This document shows, one piece after another, positions 8,555-16,249 of a stretch of 64,000 nt of DNA (within the stretch, counting starts at the first letter, position 1; every line of letters starts with the position of its first letter). Both the position numbers and the translations under genes were made by a program. The stretch is from the NCBI RefSeq assembly GCF_006517255.1, contig NZ_CP041185.1:1736001-1800000 (forward strand), given 5' to 3'. The stretch is from Janthinobacterium tructae (GTDB lineage: Bacteria; Pseudomonadota; Gammaproteobacteria; Burkholderiales; Burkholderiaceae_D). Below the pieces are notes generated by a model. The model did no database searches and was not told the origin of the DNA. It saw nothing but the letters and a program-made list of their open reading frames with translations.

Positions 8555-8569
8555 GTAAAAGCGGGTAAA
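8555..8569 (+). promoter_or_regulatory. CpxR-type box 2 (GTAAA-N5-GTAAA)
   Basis: A second perfect box, GTAAA-AGCGG-GTAAA, starts 44 bases (about four helical turns) after box 1 and ends 66 bases before the cpxR-like ATG. Together the boxes suggest autoregulation of cpxRA and divergent control of the Spy-like gene. Confidence 0.8.
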
Positions 8570-8634
8570 AGGGACCTGAACCACCCCTGCTGACTGCTAT
8601 CATCGGGCGATATTCACCCGAAAAAAGCACAGGC

Positions 8635-9324
8635 ATGAGCAAGGTTTTGTTAATCGATGACGACGTGGAACTGGTCGGCATGTTCCAGGAATACCTGACG
8701 CAGGAAGGTTTTGACGCCCGCGCCGTGCATGACGGCGAAAGCGGCGCGGCCGAGGCGCTGACGGGCCTGTACGCCATCGCCGTCCTCGACGTCATGATGC
8801 CGCGCATGAATGGCCTGGAAACCCTGCGCCGCATCCGCGCCGGCAGCAACCTGCCCATCCTGATGCTGACGGCGCGCGGCGACGACACGGACCGCATCGT
8901 GGGCCTGGAGCTGGGCGCCGACGATTACGTGACCAAACCGTGCACGCCGCGCGAGCTGACGGCGCGCATCCGCGCCATCCTGCGCCGTTCGCAAGCGGCG
9001 CCGCACGACAGCTCGGGCCTGGCGCCGCTGGCCGTTGGGCAACTGACGATGTGGCCGGAACAGCGCCGCGTTGCCTGGGCCGGCGCGCACCTGGAGCTGA
9101 CGAGCACGGAATTCAATCTGCTGGAAGTGCTGGTGCGCCATGCGGGCAAGCCCGTGAGCAAGAATCAATTGTCGGAACTGGGCCTGGGCCGGCCCATGGC
9201 GCGCTTCGACCGCAATATCGACGTTCACTTGAGCAGCCTGCGCCGCAAGCTGGGCAGCCTTGCCGACGGCCGTTCCTGCCTGCAGACCGTCTACCGTCTC
9301 GGTTACCAGCTGATCAAGGAGTAA
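8635..9324 (+). CDS. cpxR: OmpR-family response regulator, CpxR-like
   Basis: 229 residues. The receiver domain has the acidic pocket LLIDDDVEL, phospho-acceptor Asp52 in VLDVMMPRMNG, the LTARGD switch and Lys in YVTKPCTPREL. The C-terminal winged-helix DNA-binding domain includes ELTSTEFNLLEVLV and ends in the typical VYRLGYQLI. The kinase gene begins 2 bases after its stop. The paired CpxR-type boxes upstream and the adjacent Spy/CpxP-like gene support assignment to the Cpx group rather than a generic OmpR regulator. Its regulated genes probably include itself, the Spy-like operon and the FlxA-like gene. Confidence 0.85.
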   Translation: MSKVLLIDDDVELVGMFQEYLTQEGFDARAVHDGESGAAEALTGLYAIAVLDVMMPRMNGLETLRRIRAGSNLPILMLTARGDDTDRIVGLELGADDYVTKPCTPRELTARIRAILRRSQAAPHDSSGLAPLAVGQLTMWPEQRRVAWAGAHLELTSTEFNLLEVLVRHAGKPVSKNQLSELGLGRPMARFDRNIDVHLSSLRRKLGSLADGRSCLQTVYRLGYQLIKE

Positions 9325-9326
9325 GC

Positions 9327-10817
9327 GTGGGCCGTCTGTTCTGGAAGTTTTTTCTATGCATCATGCTGGCACAAGTGACGGCCACCATCGGCATCGGCGG
9401 TACCTTCTGGCTGAAAAACCGGGCGGCGCAGCAGGAGCGGACCCTCGACATCGATACCAGTCCGCCGGCGCAAATGATCATCGAGGCAGCCAGCGCCACC
9501 CTGGAAGCGGGCGGCAGCCAGGCCTTGCGGCAATTCCTGGGCAAGCTCGAACGCATGCGCGTATTTGCCGTCGATGCCAAAGGGCAAGAATTGATGGGCC
9601 GCACAGTGCATCCCGCCATGCTGACCAAGGCCCGCGCCATGCTTGGGCAAAGCCAGCACCATCCCGTGGTGCGCGAGGTCATCGGCCGCGACGGCGTGCG
9701 CTACCTGCTGTTCCTGCCTTCGTCCGAACGTTTCCGCAATGCCGAAGCGGGCGCGGCGCGCGACACGCTCAACGCCGTCACTCTGAGCGGCCCGCACGGC
9801 ATGGGAGCCGGTCCACGGCCCAACGAAGCGGGCGCCCCGCCGCCACGCGGCGACTTCGGCCGCGGCATGCCACCCGGCCCGCGCATGGACAGCCCCTTCC
9901 GCACCTTCATTCCCCTGGCCGCCGCCATCGCCGCCAGCCTGCTGTTCTCCTTCTTGCTGGCCTGGTATTTTGCGCGTCCCATCCGCGACCTGAGGCAAGC
10001 GTTCGAGGCTGCCTCGCAAGGCGACCTGGCGCCGCGTTTTCACGCCAGCGGCAAGCGCGGCGATGAATTGACGGACCTGGGCCGCGATTTCGACCGCATG
10101 ACGGGCCGTTTGCGCAGCCTCATGGAAAGCCAGACGCGCTTGCTGCACGATGTGTCGCACGAACTGCGCTCGCCGCTGGCGCGCTTGCAAGCGGCCATCG
10201 GCCTGGCGCACCAGCAGCCGGACAAGATGGACGCCTCGATGCAGCGCATCGAACGCGAAAGCGAACGCATGGATAAGCTGATCGGCGAGCTGCTGACCCT
10301 GTCGCGGCTGGAAGCGGGCGCCGGCTCTCCCCTCAGCGAAGACGTCGGCATCGCCGACCTGTTGCACGACATGATGGAAGATGCCCGCTACGAAGCGAAG
10401 GCGCGCCAGGTGGGCATCGCCCTGGCGGGCGACGCGGCCATTGCCGATGCCGCTGTCACGGGCCGGCCGGAACTGCTGGCGCGCGCCGTGGAAAACGTGG
10501 TGCGCAATGCCATCAAACACAGTCCCGACGGCGGCACGGTGGAAGTGAATTTGTCGCGCCTGCATGACGGCAAGCAGGATCTGCTGCGCATTGCCGTGCT
10601 GGACCGCGGCCCCGGCGTGGCCAGCGCCGACCTGGCCCGCATTTTTGAACCGTTCTTCCGCGCCAGCCATACCCAGCACAGCACGGACGGCCATGGCCTG
10701 GGCCTGGCCATCGCCAAGCACGTCATCAGCGCCCATGGGGGCCGCATAGCGGCCAGCTTGCGCAGTGGTGGCGGGCTGTGCGTGGAAATGCTGTTGCCCG
10801 TCAAAACGCCAGGCTGA
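9327..10817 (+). CDS. cpxA: CpxA-like sensor histidine kinase
   Basis: 496 residues. The start is the GTG at 9327, two bases after cpxR; the longer open frame overlaps cpxR and is not used. Layout: membrane segment near residues 5-25, a periplasmic sensor region with a Pro/Gly-rich stretch before the second membrane segment (about 193-215), a HAMP linker (FARPIRDLRQAFEAA), and a dimerisation/phosphorylation domain with His278 in LLHDVSHELRSPLARL. The ATPase domain contains the N-box VENVVRNAIKHSP, DRGPGV and GHGLGLAIAKHV. It senses envelope stress and phosphorylates the adjacent regulator. Confidence 0.85.
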   Translation: MGRLFWKFFLCIMLAQVTATIGIGGTFWLKNRAAQQERTLDIDTSPPAQMIIEAASATLEAGGSQALRQFLGKLERMRVFAVDAKGQELMGRTVHPAMLTKARAMLGQSQHHPVVREVIGRDGVRYLLFLPSSERFRNAEAGAARDTLNAVTLSGPHGMGAGPRPNEAGAPPPRGDFGRGMPPGPRMDSPFRTFIPLAAAIAASLLFSFLLAWYFARPIRDLRQAFEAASQGDLAPRFHASGKRGDELTDLGRDFDRMTGRLRSLMESQTRLLHDVSHELRSPLARLQAAIGLAHQQPDKMDASMQRIERESERMDKLIGELLTLSRLEAGAGSPLSEDVGIADLLHDMMEDARYEAKARQVGIALAGDAAIADAAVTGRPELLARAVENVVRNAIKHSPDGGTVEVNLSRLHDGKQDLLRIAVLDRGPGVASADLARIFEPFFRASHTQHSTDGHGLGLAIAKHVISAHGGRIAASLRSGGGLCVEMLLPVKTPG

Positions 10818-10837
10818 CCTGTCGGCGAGCCTGGCGT
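10806..10837. terminator. Hairpin at 3' end of cpxA
   Basis: A 10-base perfect stem (ACGCCAGGCT / AGCCTGGCGT, 12-base loop) overlaps the cpxA stop and lies between convergent genes. There is no clear U-tract, so this may be a weak bidirectional terminator or an RNA-stability hairpin. Confidence 0.4.
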
Positions 10838-10857
10838 GTTGACGCGCAGATGTGCTG

Positions 10858-11193
10858 CTACGCCTGCGTATCGATAATGCTGCCCAGGGTCGACGAGCTT
10901 GACTTGGCCGGACTCGTCACCGTATCGGCGCTGCTGGCCGTCTGCGTATCCTGTTGCGCCTGCGCCGCTGCCGCCTGTAACTGGGCAATTTGCGCCTGCA
11001 AGGCCTGGATTTGCTGTGCCAGCTGCTGTTGCAGCTTTTGCGACGCCTCCGTCTGCTCGCCCTTTTGCGATTCCGTCAATTCTTTTTGCGCCGCCGTGAT
11101 CTGCTTTTGCAGCGCCGCGATCTGCGAACTGCTGCCCGAACTGGCGCTACTGGCCGCGCTGACCGCGCTGCCTGAACCGATTGCCGCTACCAT
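10858..11193 (-). CDS. FlxA-like coiled-coil protein
   Basis: 111 residues. After a Ser/Ala-rich start comes a long heptad coiled coil (about residues 25-85: IAALQKQITAAQKELTES, then LQQQLAQQIQALQAQIAQLQ). A Ser/Thr-rich tail follows. Length and composition fit the FlxA-like family, whose E. coli founder is flagellum-regulated but of unknown function. The ATG at 11193 has a strong AGGAGG 4 bases upstream. It is convergent with cpxA. A perfect CpxR-type box lies 69 bases upstream in the same relative position and orientation as for the Spy-like gene, so it is probably part of the same regulon. Confidence 0.7.
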   Translation of the reverse strand: MVAAIGSGSAVSAASSASSGSSSQIAALQKQITAAQKELTESQKGEQTEASQKLQQQLAQQIQALQAQIAQLQAAAAQAQQDTQTASSADTVTSPAKSSSSTLGSIIDTQA

Positions 11194-11261
11194 GATGCCT
11201 CCTCAGTGTTTCAATACCAAGGTTAACGGCAAGCATGGGGCGTGGATGTAGGGCGGCAGAT

Positions 11262-11276
11262 GTAAAGGCAGGTAAA
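11262..11276 (+). promoter_or_regulatory. CpxR-type box 3 (GTAAA-N5-GTAAA), upstream of FlxA-like gene
   Basis: GTAAA-GGCAG-GTAAA, a perfect match with 5-base spacing, begins 69 bases upstream of the FlxA-like ATG. The Spy-like gene has its box at 70 bases with the same orientation relative to the gene. Confidence 0.75.
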
Positions 11277-11305
11277 GACAGCGGGCGCCGCACCCTTCAG
11301 AATAA

Positions 11306-11875
<570 letters not shown>

Positions 11876-12008
11876 CGCAGGGGTATCTTTCTAGAATATC
11901 GGAATGGCGGGGGCCGCACGCCTGCTGCAGGCACGGCCCGAATGGCAAGATTTTACGCGAAAACCCGCCACTGTTGGCCCTTGAAAGATGAAAATCGTTG
12001 GTCTCAGA

Positions 12009-12809
12009 CTACTGTTTCGCCAGCAAGGAAGTGATCATCTCGCGCACCACTTGCGCCGTCAGTTCAGGGTTTTCCATGGGAAACAGATGGCCACCCGGCA
12101 CCTGGCGGAAAAACTTGCCGACCAGCTTGCGCGTGGCTTTCAAGCCCGCCTGGCGGCATTCCACCGATTCCGTGCCGCCGATAAAGCCGATGGGAACCGG
12201 GAAACCATCCTTGACGAGGCCGCCGATATGATGCGGCAAGCTGCGGTAGACATCCGTTTCCACTTCGCGCGTAAAGCGCAGCTGCACCCCGTCCGGATGA
12301 GGGACCAGGCCGCTGTCCATGTAGTCGCGCAAGACCTGCGGCGCCCAGATGGCGAACATGTCCTTGGCGGCAAAGTGTGCATACGCGGCTTGCGCATCGG
12401 GCCACTGCTTGCGCCGCCGGGCGGAAAAGCGCGACGGCGAAAACCGCTCGCCCAGCGCCGTATTGCGCGCCAGGCGCACCAGCAAGGCGCGCCAGCCCGC
12501 CACCACGGGCGAATCGAGCAAGACCACGCAGCGCACCAGGTCGGGCCGCTGCTTGGCCACCATCACGCTGAGCATGCCGCCCAGCGAATGGCCGACGAGG
12601 ATCACGGGCGCGCTGTAGCGGCGCTCCAGGTCATCGATATACTCGCGCACCAGCTCGGGCCAGCCCGTGCTGACGGGATAATCCGGGTCGTGCGCGTGCA
12701 TGTCGAGCGCCTGCACACTGTAGTGCTGGCCCAGCAGGCCGAACAGCTTGCGGTAGGTGCCTGCAGGATAACTGTTGGCGTGGGCGAAGTGCAGTTGCGG
12801 GAGTGTCAT
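12009..12809 (-). CDS. Alpha/beta hydrolase
   Basis: 266 residues, cytoplasmic (no signal). The alpha/beta-hydrolase fold shows HFAHANSYPAGTYRKL at the oxyanion/first-loop position, nucleophile elbow GHSLGG (Ser75), a likely acid in the later strand region, and the catalytic His in VPGGHLFPMENPE near residue 245. The substrate cannot be told from sequence; esterase or lipase-like activity on small esters is plausible. It lies between dcd and the HAD gene on the same strand with separate spacing. Confidence 0.8.
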   Translation of the reverse strand: MTLPQLHFAHANSYPAGTYRKLFGLLGQHYSVQALDMHAHDPDYPVSTGWPELVREYIDDLERRYSAPVILVGHSLGGMLSVMVAKQRPDLVRCVVLLDSPVVAGWRALLVRLARNTALGERFSPSRFSARRRKQWPDAQAAYAHFAAKDMFAIWAPQVLRDYMDSGLVPHPDGVQLRFTREVETDVYRSLPHHIGGLVKDGFPVPIGFIGGTESVECRQAGLKATRKLVGKFFRQVPGGHLFPMENPELTAQVVREMITSLLAKQ

Positions 12810-12867
12810 CGTGGGATGGTGCCGGTGAATGCGATAGGCAATTGTAATGGCATGCCGGCAAGCCGTA

Positions 12868-13575
12868 TCAGAGGAAGGCCTCTAATTTCCGAGGTGGCAA
12901 TGGGTGCGCTGGCGCCATGCCGGGCACGAACGAGGCCAGTACAGCACCCAGCTCGGCGCTTGATTCCACCACGCAAAAGGCGTCGTCGAACGCATGCTCG
13001 CGGTTCATGTGATTGCGCACGATGATGCATTCCAGCCCAGCGGCCCTGGCGGCGCGCAAGCCGCGCGGCGAATCTTCCACCGCCACGCATTGGGCCGCAG
13101 CCAGGCCCAGGCGCTGCAAGCCCAGCTGGTAGCCGTCGGGGGCAGGCTTGCTTTCGCCATACATTTCACGCGTCAGCACGAAGTCGAAGTGTGGCAACAT
13201 GCCCGTGGCCGCATGGCTGATCTGGAAATGCTGTGCGTAGGCGCTGGTGACCACGCCCATGGCCACATGCGGGCGCAGCGCCGCCAGTACTTGCCCGATG
13301 CCGGGCATGGCCAGCTGGCGCGCCTGGCGCAAGCGTTGCGCAAACAGCACGGTGCGCTCGGCCCGCAGACGCTCGACCAGCTCGATGGCGTGGCCCTGCC
13401 CCAGCAGCACATGCCAGGCGCCGTAGTTATTGTCCAGGAACCAGTCAAAGAATTGCTTGGGCGTCAGGTCTACGCCGTAGGGCAAGAGCAAGTCGCGGTT
13501 GGCCTCATAAAACAGCTGCTCGGTGTTGACCAGCACGCCATCGTTGTCCCACAGCACGCCCTGGATGGTTTTCAT
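12868..13575 (-). CDS. HAD-superfamily phosphatase/phosphoglucomutase-like protein
   Basis: 235 residues from the ATG at 13575; the frame is open further upstream into the transporter gene but that is not coding. HAD motif I is DNDGVLVNTE (Asp10, Asp12), motif II lies in GVVTSAYAQHF, the motif III Lys is in GESKPAPDGYQLGLQRLG, and motif IV is VAVEDSPRGLRAARAAG. The helical cap between motifs I and II places it with the beta-phosphoglucomutase/phosphoglycolate-phosphatase group. Substrate unknown. Its start lies 20 bases after the stop of the TSUP transporter gene, so the two may form an operon. Confidence 0.85.
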   Translation of the reverse strand: MKTIQGVLWDNDGVLVNTEQLFYEANRDLLLPYGVDLTPKQFFDWFLDNNYGAWHVLLGQGHAIELVERLRAERTVLFAQRLRQARQLAMPGIGQVLAALRPHVAMGVVTSAYAQHFQISHAATGMLPHFDFVLTREMYGESKPAPDGYQLGLQRLGLAAAQCVAVEDSPRGLRAARAAGLECIIVRNHMNREHAFDDAFCVVESSAELGAVLASFVPGMAPAHPLPPRKLEAFL

Positions 13576-13595
13576 GGCTTGTTGTCGTTTAAAAC

Positions 13596-14357
13596 TTACT
13601 TGAAGAAAATGTCGTAGGACAACTTGACGATCAGCAGCACCAGCAACACGAGGAAGAGGATGCGCACGAAGGCGGCGCCGCGGCGCACAGCGATCCAGGT
13701 ACCCGTCAGGGCGCCCAGGATATTGCACACGGCCATCGGTGCGGCCACCGCGTACACCACGTGGCCGGCGGGAATGAAAAAGGCCAGCGCGGCCACGTTG
13801 GTGGCGATATTCACCAGTTTCGAGCAGGCCGAGGCGAGGATGAAATCGAAGCCGAAGACGCGGATGAACAGGAAAATCAGGAAGCTGCCCGTGCCCGGCC
13901 CGAACAGGCCGTCATAAAAGCCGATGGCGCCGCCGATGACGATGGCAAGGATGCGTTCACGCGGGCCGATGGGGCGCGCTTCGCGCGTCGTGCCGAAATC
14001 CTTCTTGATGAAGGTGTAGATGGCCATGATGATGATCAACACCAGCACCATCGGGCGCACCACCTGCTGCGGCACATACGATACGGCGGCAGCGCCGATG
14101 AAGGACATGACGAAGGCGCTGGCCACGGCGGGCAGCACCAGCAGCCAGGGGATGTGGACCTTGCCGACGAACGAGCGGGCGGCAAACGTGGTGCCGCAGG
14201 CCGATGCCAGTTTATTCGTGCCCAGCAAGGAGGTCGAGGCCATGTTCGGCATCAGGTTAAACAGGGCCGGCAGCTGTATCAGCCCGCCCCCGCCCACGGC
14301 GGCATCGATCAGGCCGGCAAAGAAGGCAAATAAACACAGCAGTGAGATGGTCAGCAT
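13596..14357 (-). CDS. TSUP family (TauE/SafE-type) membrane transporter
   Basis: 253 residues with seven to eight membrane helices. The first contains LLCLFAFFAGLIDAAVGGGG, a typical TauE/SafE signature, repeated in the second half as GGAIGFYDGLFGPGTGSF, reflecting the internal duplication of the family. Members export sulfite or organosulfonates or move other small organic anions; the substrate here is not deducible. The start at 14357 (MLTISLLCLF) was preferred over an upstream in-frame codon because it begins at the first helix. The HAD gene follows closely. The divergent LysR gene may regulate it. Confidence 0.85.
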   Translation of the reverse strand: MLTISLLCLFAFFAGLIDAAVGGGGLIQLPALFNLMPNMASTSLLGTNKLASACGTTFAARSFVGKVHIPWLLVLPAVASAFVMSFIGAAAVSYVPQQVVRPMVLVLIIIMAIYTFIKKDFGTTREARPIGPRERILAIVIGGAIGFYDGLFGPGTGSFLIFLFIRVFGFDFILASACSKLVNIATNVAALAFFIPAGHVVYAVAAPMAVCNILGALTGTWIAVRRGAAFVRILFLVLLVLLIVKLSYDIFFK

Positions 14358-14508
14358 GATAGGCAATGAGGAATGGGCGACAGCGGCAGTATAGGCGCCG
14401 TGGATTTTTCCGGATGCAACTTCATATTGCGGAAAACGCAATCAGGCGTAACGCTTGACGGAATGCGCCCCATGCGGTTTACTGGCCTCTTTTGCCGGGA
14501 GTCACGCG

Positions 14509-15456
14509 ATGTCGATGAAACTGATGTGGGAGATCCGCGCCTTCTGCACCGTGGTCGAAAAGCGCAGCTTCATCCACGCGGCGCGCATGCTGGGACGCTC
14601 GCCGTCGGCCGTCACGCGCGCCATCCAGTTCCTCGAAGACGCCATCGGCGCCGAGCTGATCTTGCGCACGCAAAAGCAGTTCACCCTGACGACGGCCGGC
14701 GAGACGTATTACGCGTCTGCCAAGCATTTGCTGGAAACGCAAGCCGAGGCGGAAGACCAATTGGCGGAATTGAGCAACTCGCCGCAAGGCTGGGTGCGCC
14801 TCTCGGCGCCGGAAATTTTGTCGCTGGGTTTCTTGCCGAAAGTGGTGGCGCAATTTTCGCGCGACTACCCGAATGTGTCCGTGGACATCCATTTCTCCGA
14901 TAAATCGATCGACCCCATCCAGGAAAAGCTCGACTTCGCCATCCGCGGCGCCTTCCCCCAGTCGAGCGAGCTGATCGGCTATCCCCTGTGGAACTACCGC
15001 CGCTACATGTACGCCTCGCCCGACTATATACAACGCATGGGCGCGCCCGACGAACCGGAAGAACTGGCCGGCCACGACATCATCATGCACTCAGCCCCGC
15101 GCATTCTGCGCGACTGGCATTTTGTCTCCACCGAACGCAACGTGCGCTACCAGGTGCAGCCGCGCTTCCGCTTCACTTCCGGCATCGCCACTTTCCAGGC
15201 GGCCCTGGAAGGCGCCGGCATCGTGCGCCTGGCCAGCTGGCTGGCCGAACCGGCCGTGGCCGCCGGCAATTTACGCCGCGTCTGCACGGCATACCGGCTG
15301 ACGTCGTCCAAGGAGCTCGATCCCAGCATCCATGCCGTGTATGGCACGTCGAGGATGGCCAAGGGGGCAAGGCTGTTTCTGGAATATGTGCGGCAGCGGG
15401 GGCTGGACATACCGGACGAGCGGGCAGATGTGGCGCGCACCGGATTACACACATAG
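14509..15456 (+). CDS. LysR-family transcriptional regulator
   Basis: 315 residues. The start at 14509 has GGGAG 8 bases upstream. The N-terminal winged helix has the LysR pattern (FCTVVEKRSFIHAARML, SPSAVTRAIQFLEDAIGAEL, LTTAGETYYASA), followed by a linker helix and a periplasmic-binding-protein-like effector domain (from about residue 90: VRLSAPEILSLGFLPKVV). It resembles the AaeR/CrgA-type subgroup. It is divergent from the TSUP transporter gene about 150 bases away, the usual arrangement for a LysR regulator and its target, so control of that transporter is a reasonable inference. Confidence 0.92.
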   Translation: MSMKLMWEIRAFCTVVEKRSFIHAARMLGRSPSAVTRAIQFLEDAIGAELILRTQKQFTLTTAGETYYASAKHLLETQAEAEDQLAELSNSPQGWVRLSAPEILSLGFLPKVVAQFSRDYPNVSVDIHFSDKSIDPIQEKLDFAIRGAFPQSSELIGYPLWNYRRYMYASPDYIQRMGAPDEPEELAGHDIIMHSAPRILRDWHFVSTERNVRYQVQPRFRFTSGIATFQAALEGAGIVRLASWLAEPAVAAGNLRRVCTAYRLTSSKELDPSIHAVYGTSRMAKGARLFLEYVRQRGLDIPDERADVARTGLHT

Positions 15457-15491
15457 GCATCGAGGCGCCACCGGCGCAGCTGGACGCCAGC

Positions 15492-15968
15492 TTAACTGCG
15501 TGGCGACAGCCTGCGGAACAGCCATGGAATGGAGAAAACAAGAAAGAGAAAAAATCCGAAGAAATAAAGACCGAAAGCCTTCATGACAAAAAATCCGGCA
15601 TCCCCGTCATCCATGACCTTATTTATTATTGTTTGCACTATGAAACTGTAAATGGCGTAAATCACTCCCCATTTAGCGAGGAATTTGAACGTGGCCAGGC
15701 GACGACGCTGATACATTTCCACAGAATGGCTGGCATTCAGTTGATAGCCGAGATAACTGGCAAGCAAAAACAGGCCGATATTAAGGCTATATAAATTAAG
15801 TAAGATCTTGAGCTCATCGCCATCTGGCCCACTGCCGTTGACATGATAAGACACGCTATAGCCATACGCTAAGCTCAGGCAGAAAACCGCGAGAAACAGG
15901 AACCTGAAAGGCTTGGACATGGTACAGAGTCCGCCAATTACCACAAAAAAGCCAATTGCAAAAAACAT
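15492..15968 (-). CDS. Small integral membrane protein, unknown family
   Basis: 158 residues from the ATG at 15968 (GAAGG 6 bases upstream). About four hydrophobic helices are visible: MFFAIGFFVVIGGL at the start, FLFLAVFCLSLAYGY, ILLNLYSLNIGLFLLASYLG, and a C-terminal pair ending FFGFFLFLVFSIPWLFRRL. No conserved motif or known domain is recognised. Base composition is lower in GC than the neighbours, which could mean recent acquisition. Convergent with the LysR gene. Confidence 0.6.
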   Translation of the reverse strand: MFFAIGFFVVIGGLCTMSKPFRFLFLAVFCLSLAYGYSVSYHVNGSGPDGDELKILLNLYSLNIGLFLLASYLGYQLNASHSVEMYQRRRLATFKFLAKWGVIYAIYSFIVQTIINKVMDDGDAGFFVMKAFGLYFFGFFLFLVFSIPWLFRRLSPRS

Positions 15969-16249
15969 ACACACCCTTCAGTTAATTCTACTTCCCCACA
16001 TAACATCCACATGCGCTTTCCCGAATGCAGTGACCATCGGTCGCCCGCTCGGCGGCATTGTCCCGATGCATATCCATGAACGGCAAAGCACTGCACCGAC
16101 CAGCACGAAGTATAAATAAATTACTCAAAAGAAATATCACACAATGTCACCCGCACCTTAAAAAGACTATCTCACCGTCAAGTGCCCTGGCGCTGGCTCA
16201 ACGCGTCATGCACGAAGCGATGTACAGGCAGGCGACATGCACGCCATCA

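Noticed and set aside
15648..15661. GTAAA-N4-GTAAA resembling a CpxR box
   Set aside because: It lies inside the coding sequence of the small membrane protein and has a 4-base spacer, unlike the three 5-base ones upstream of genes.
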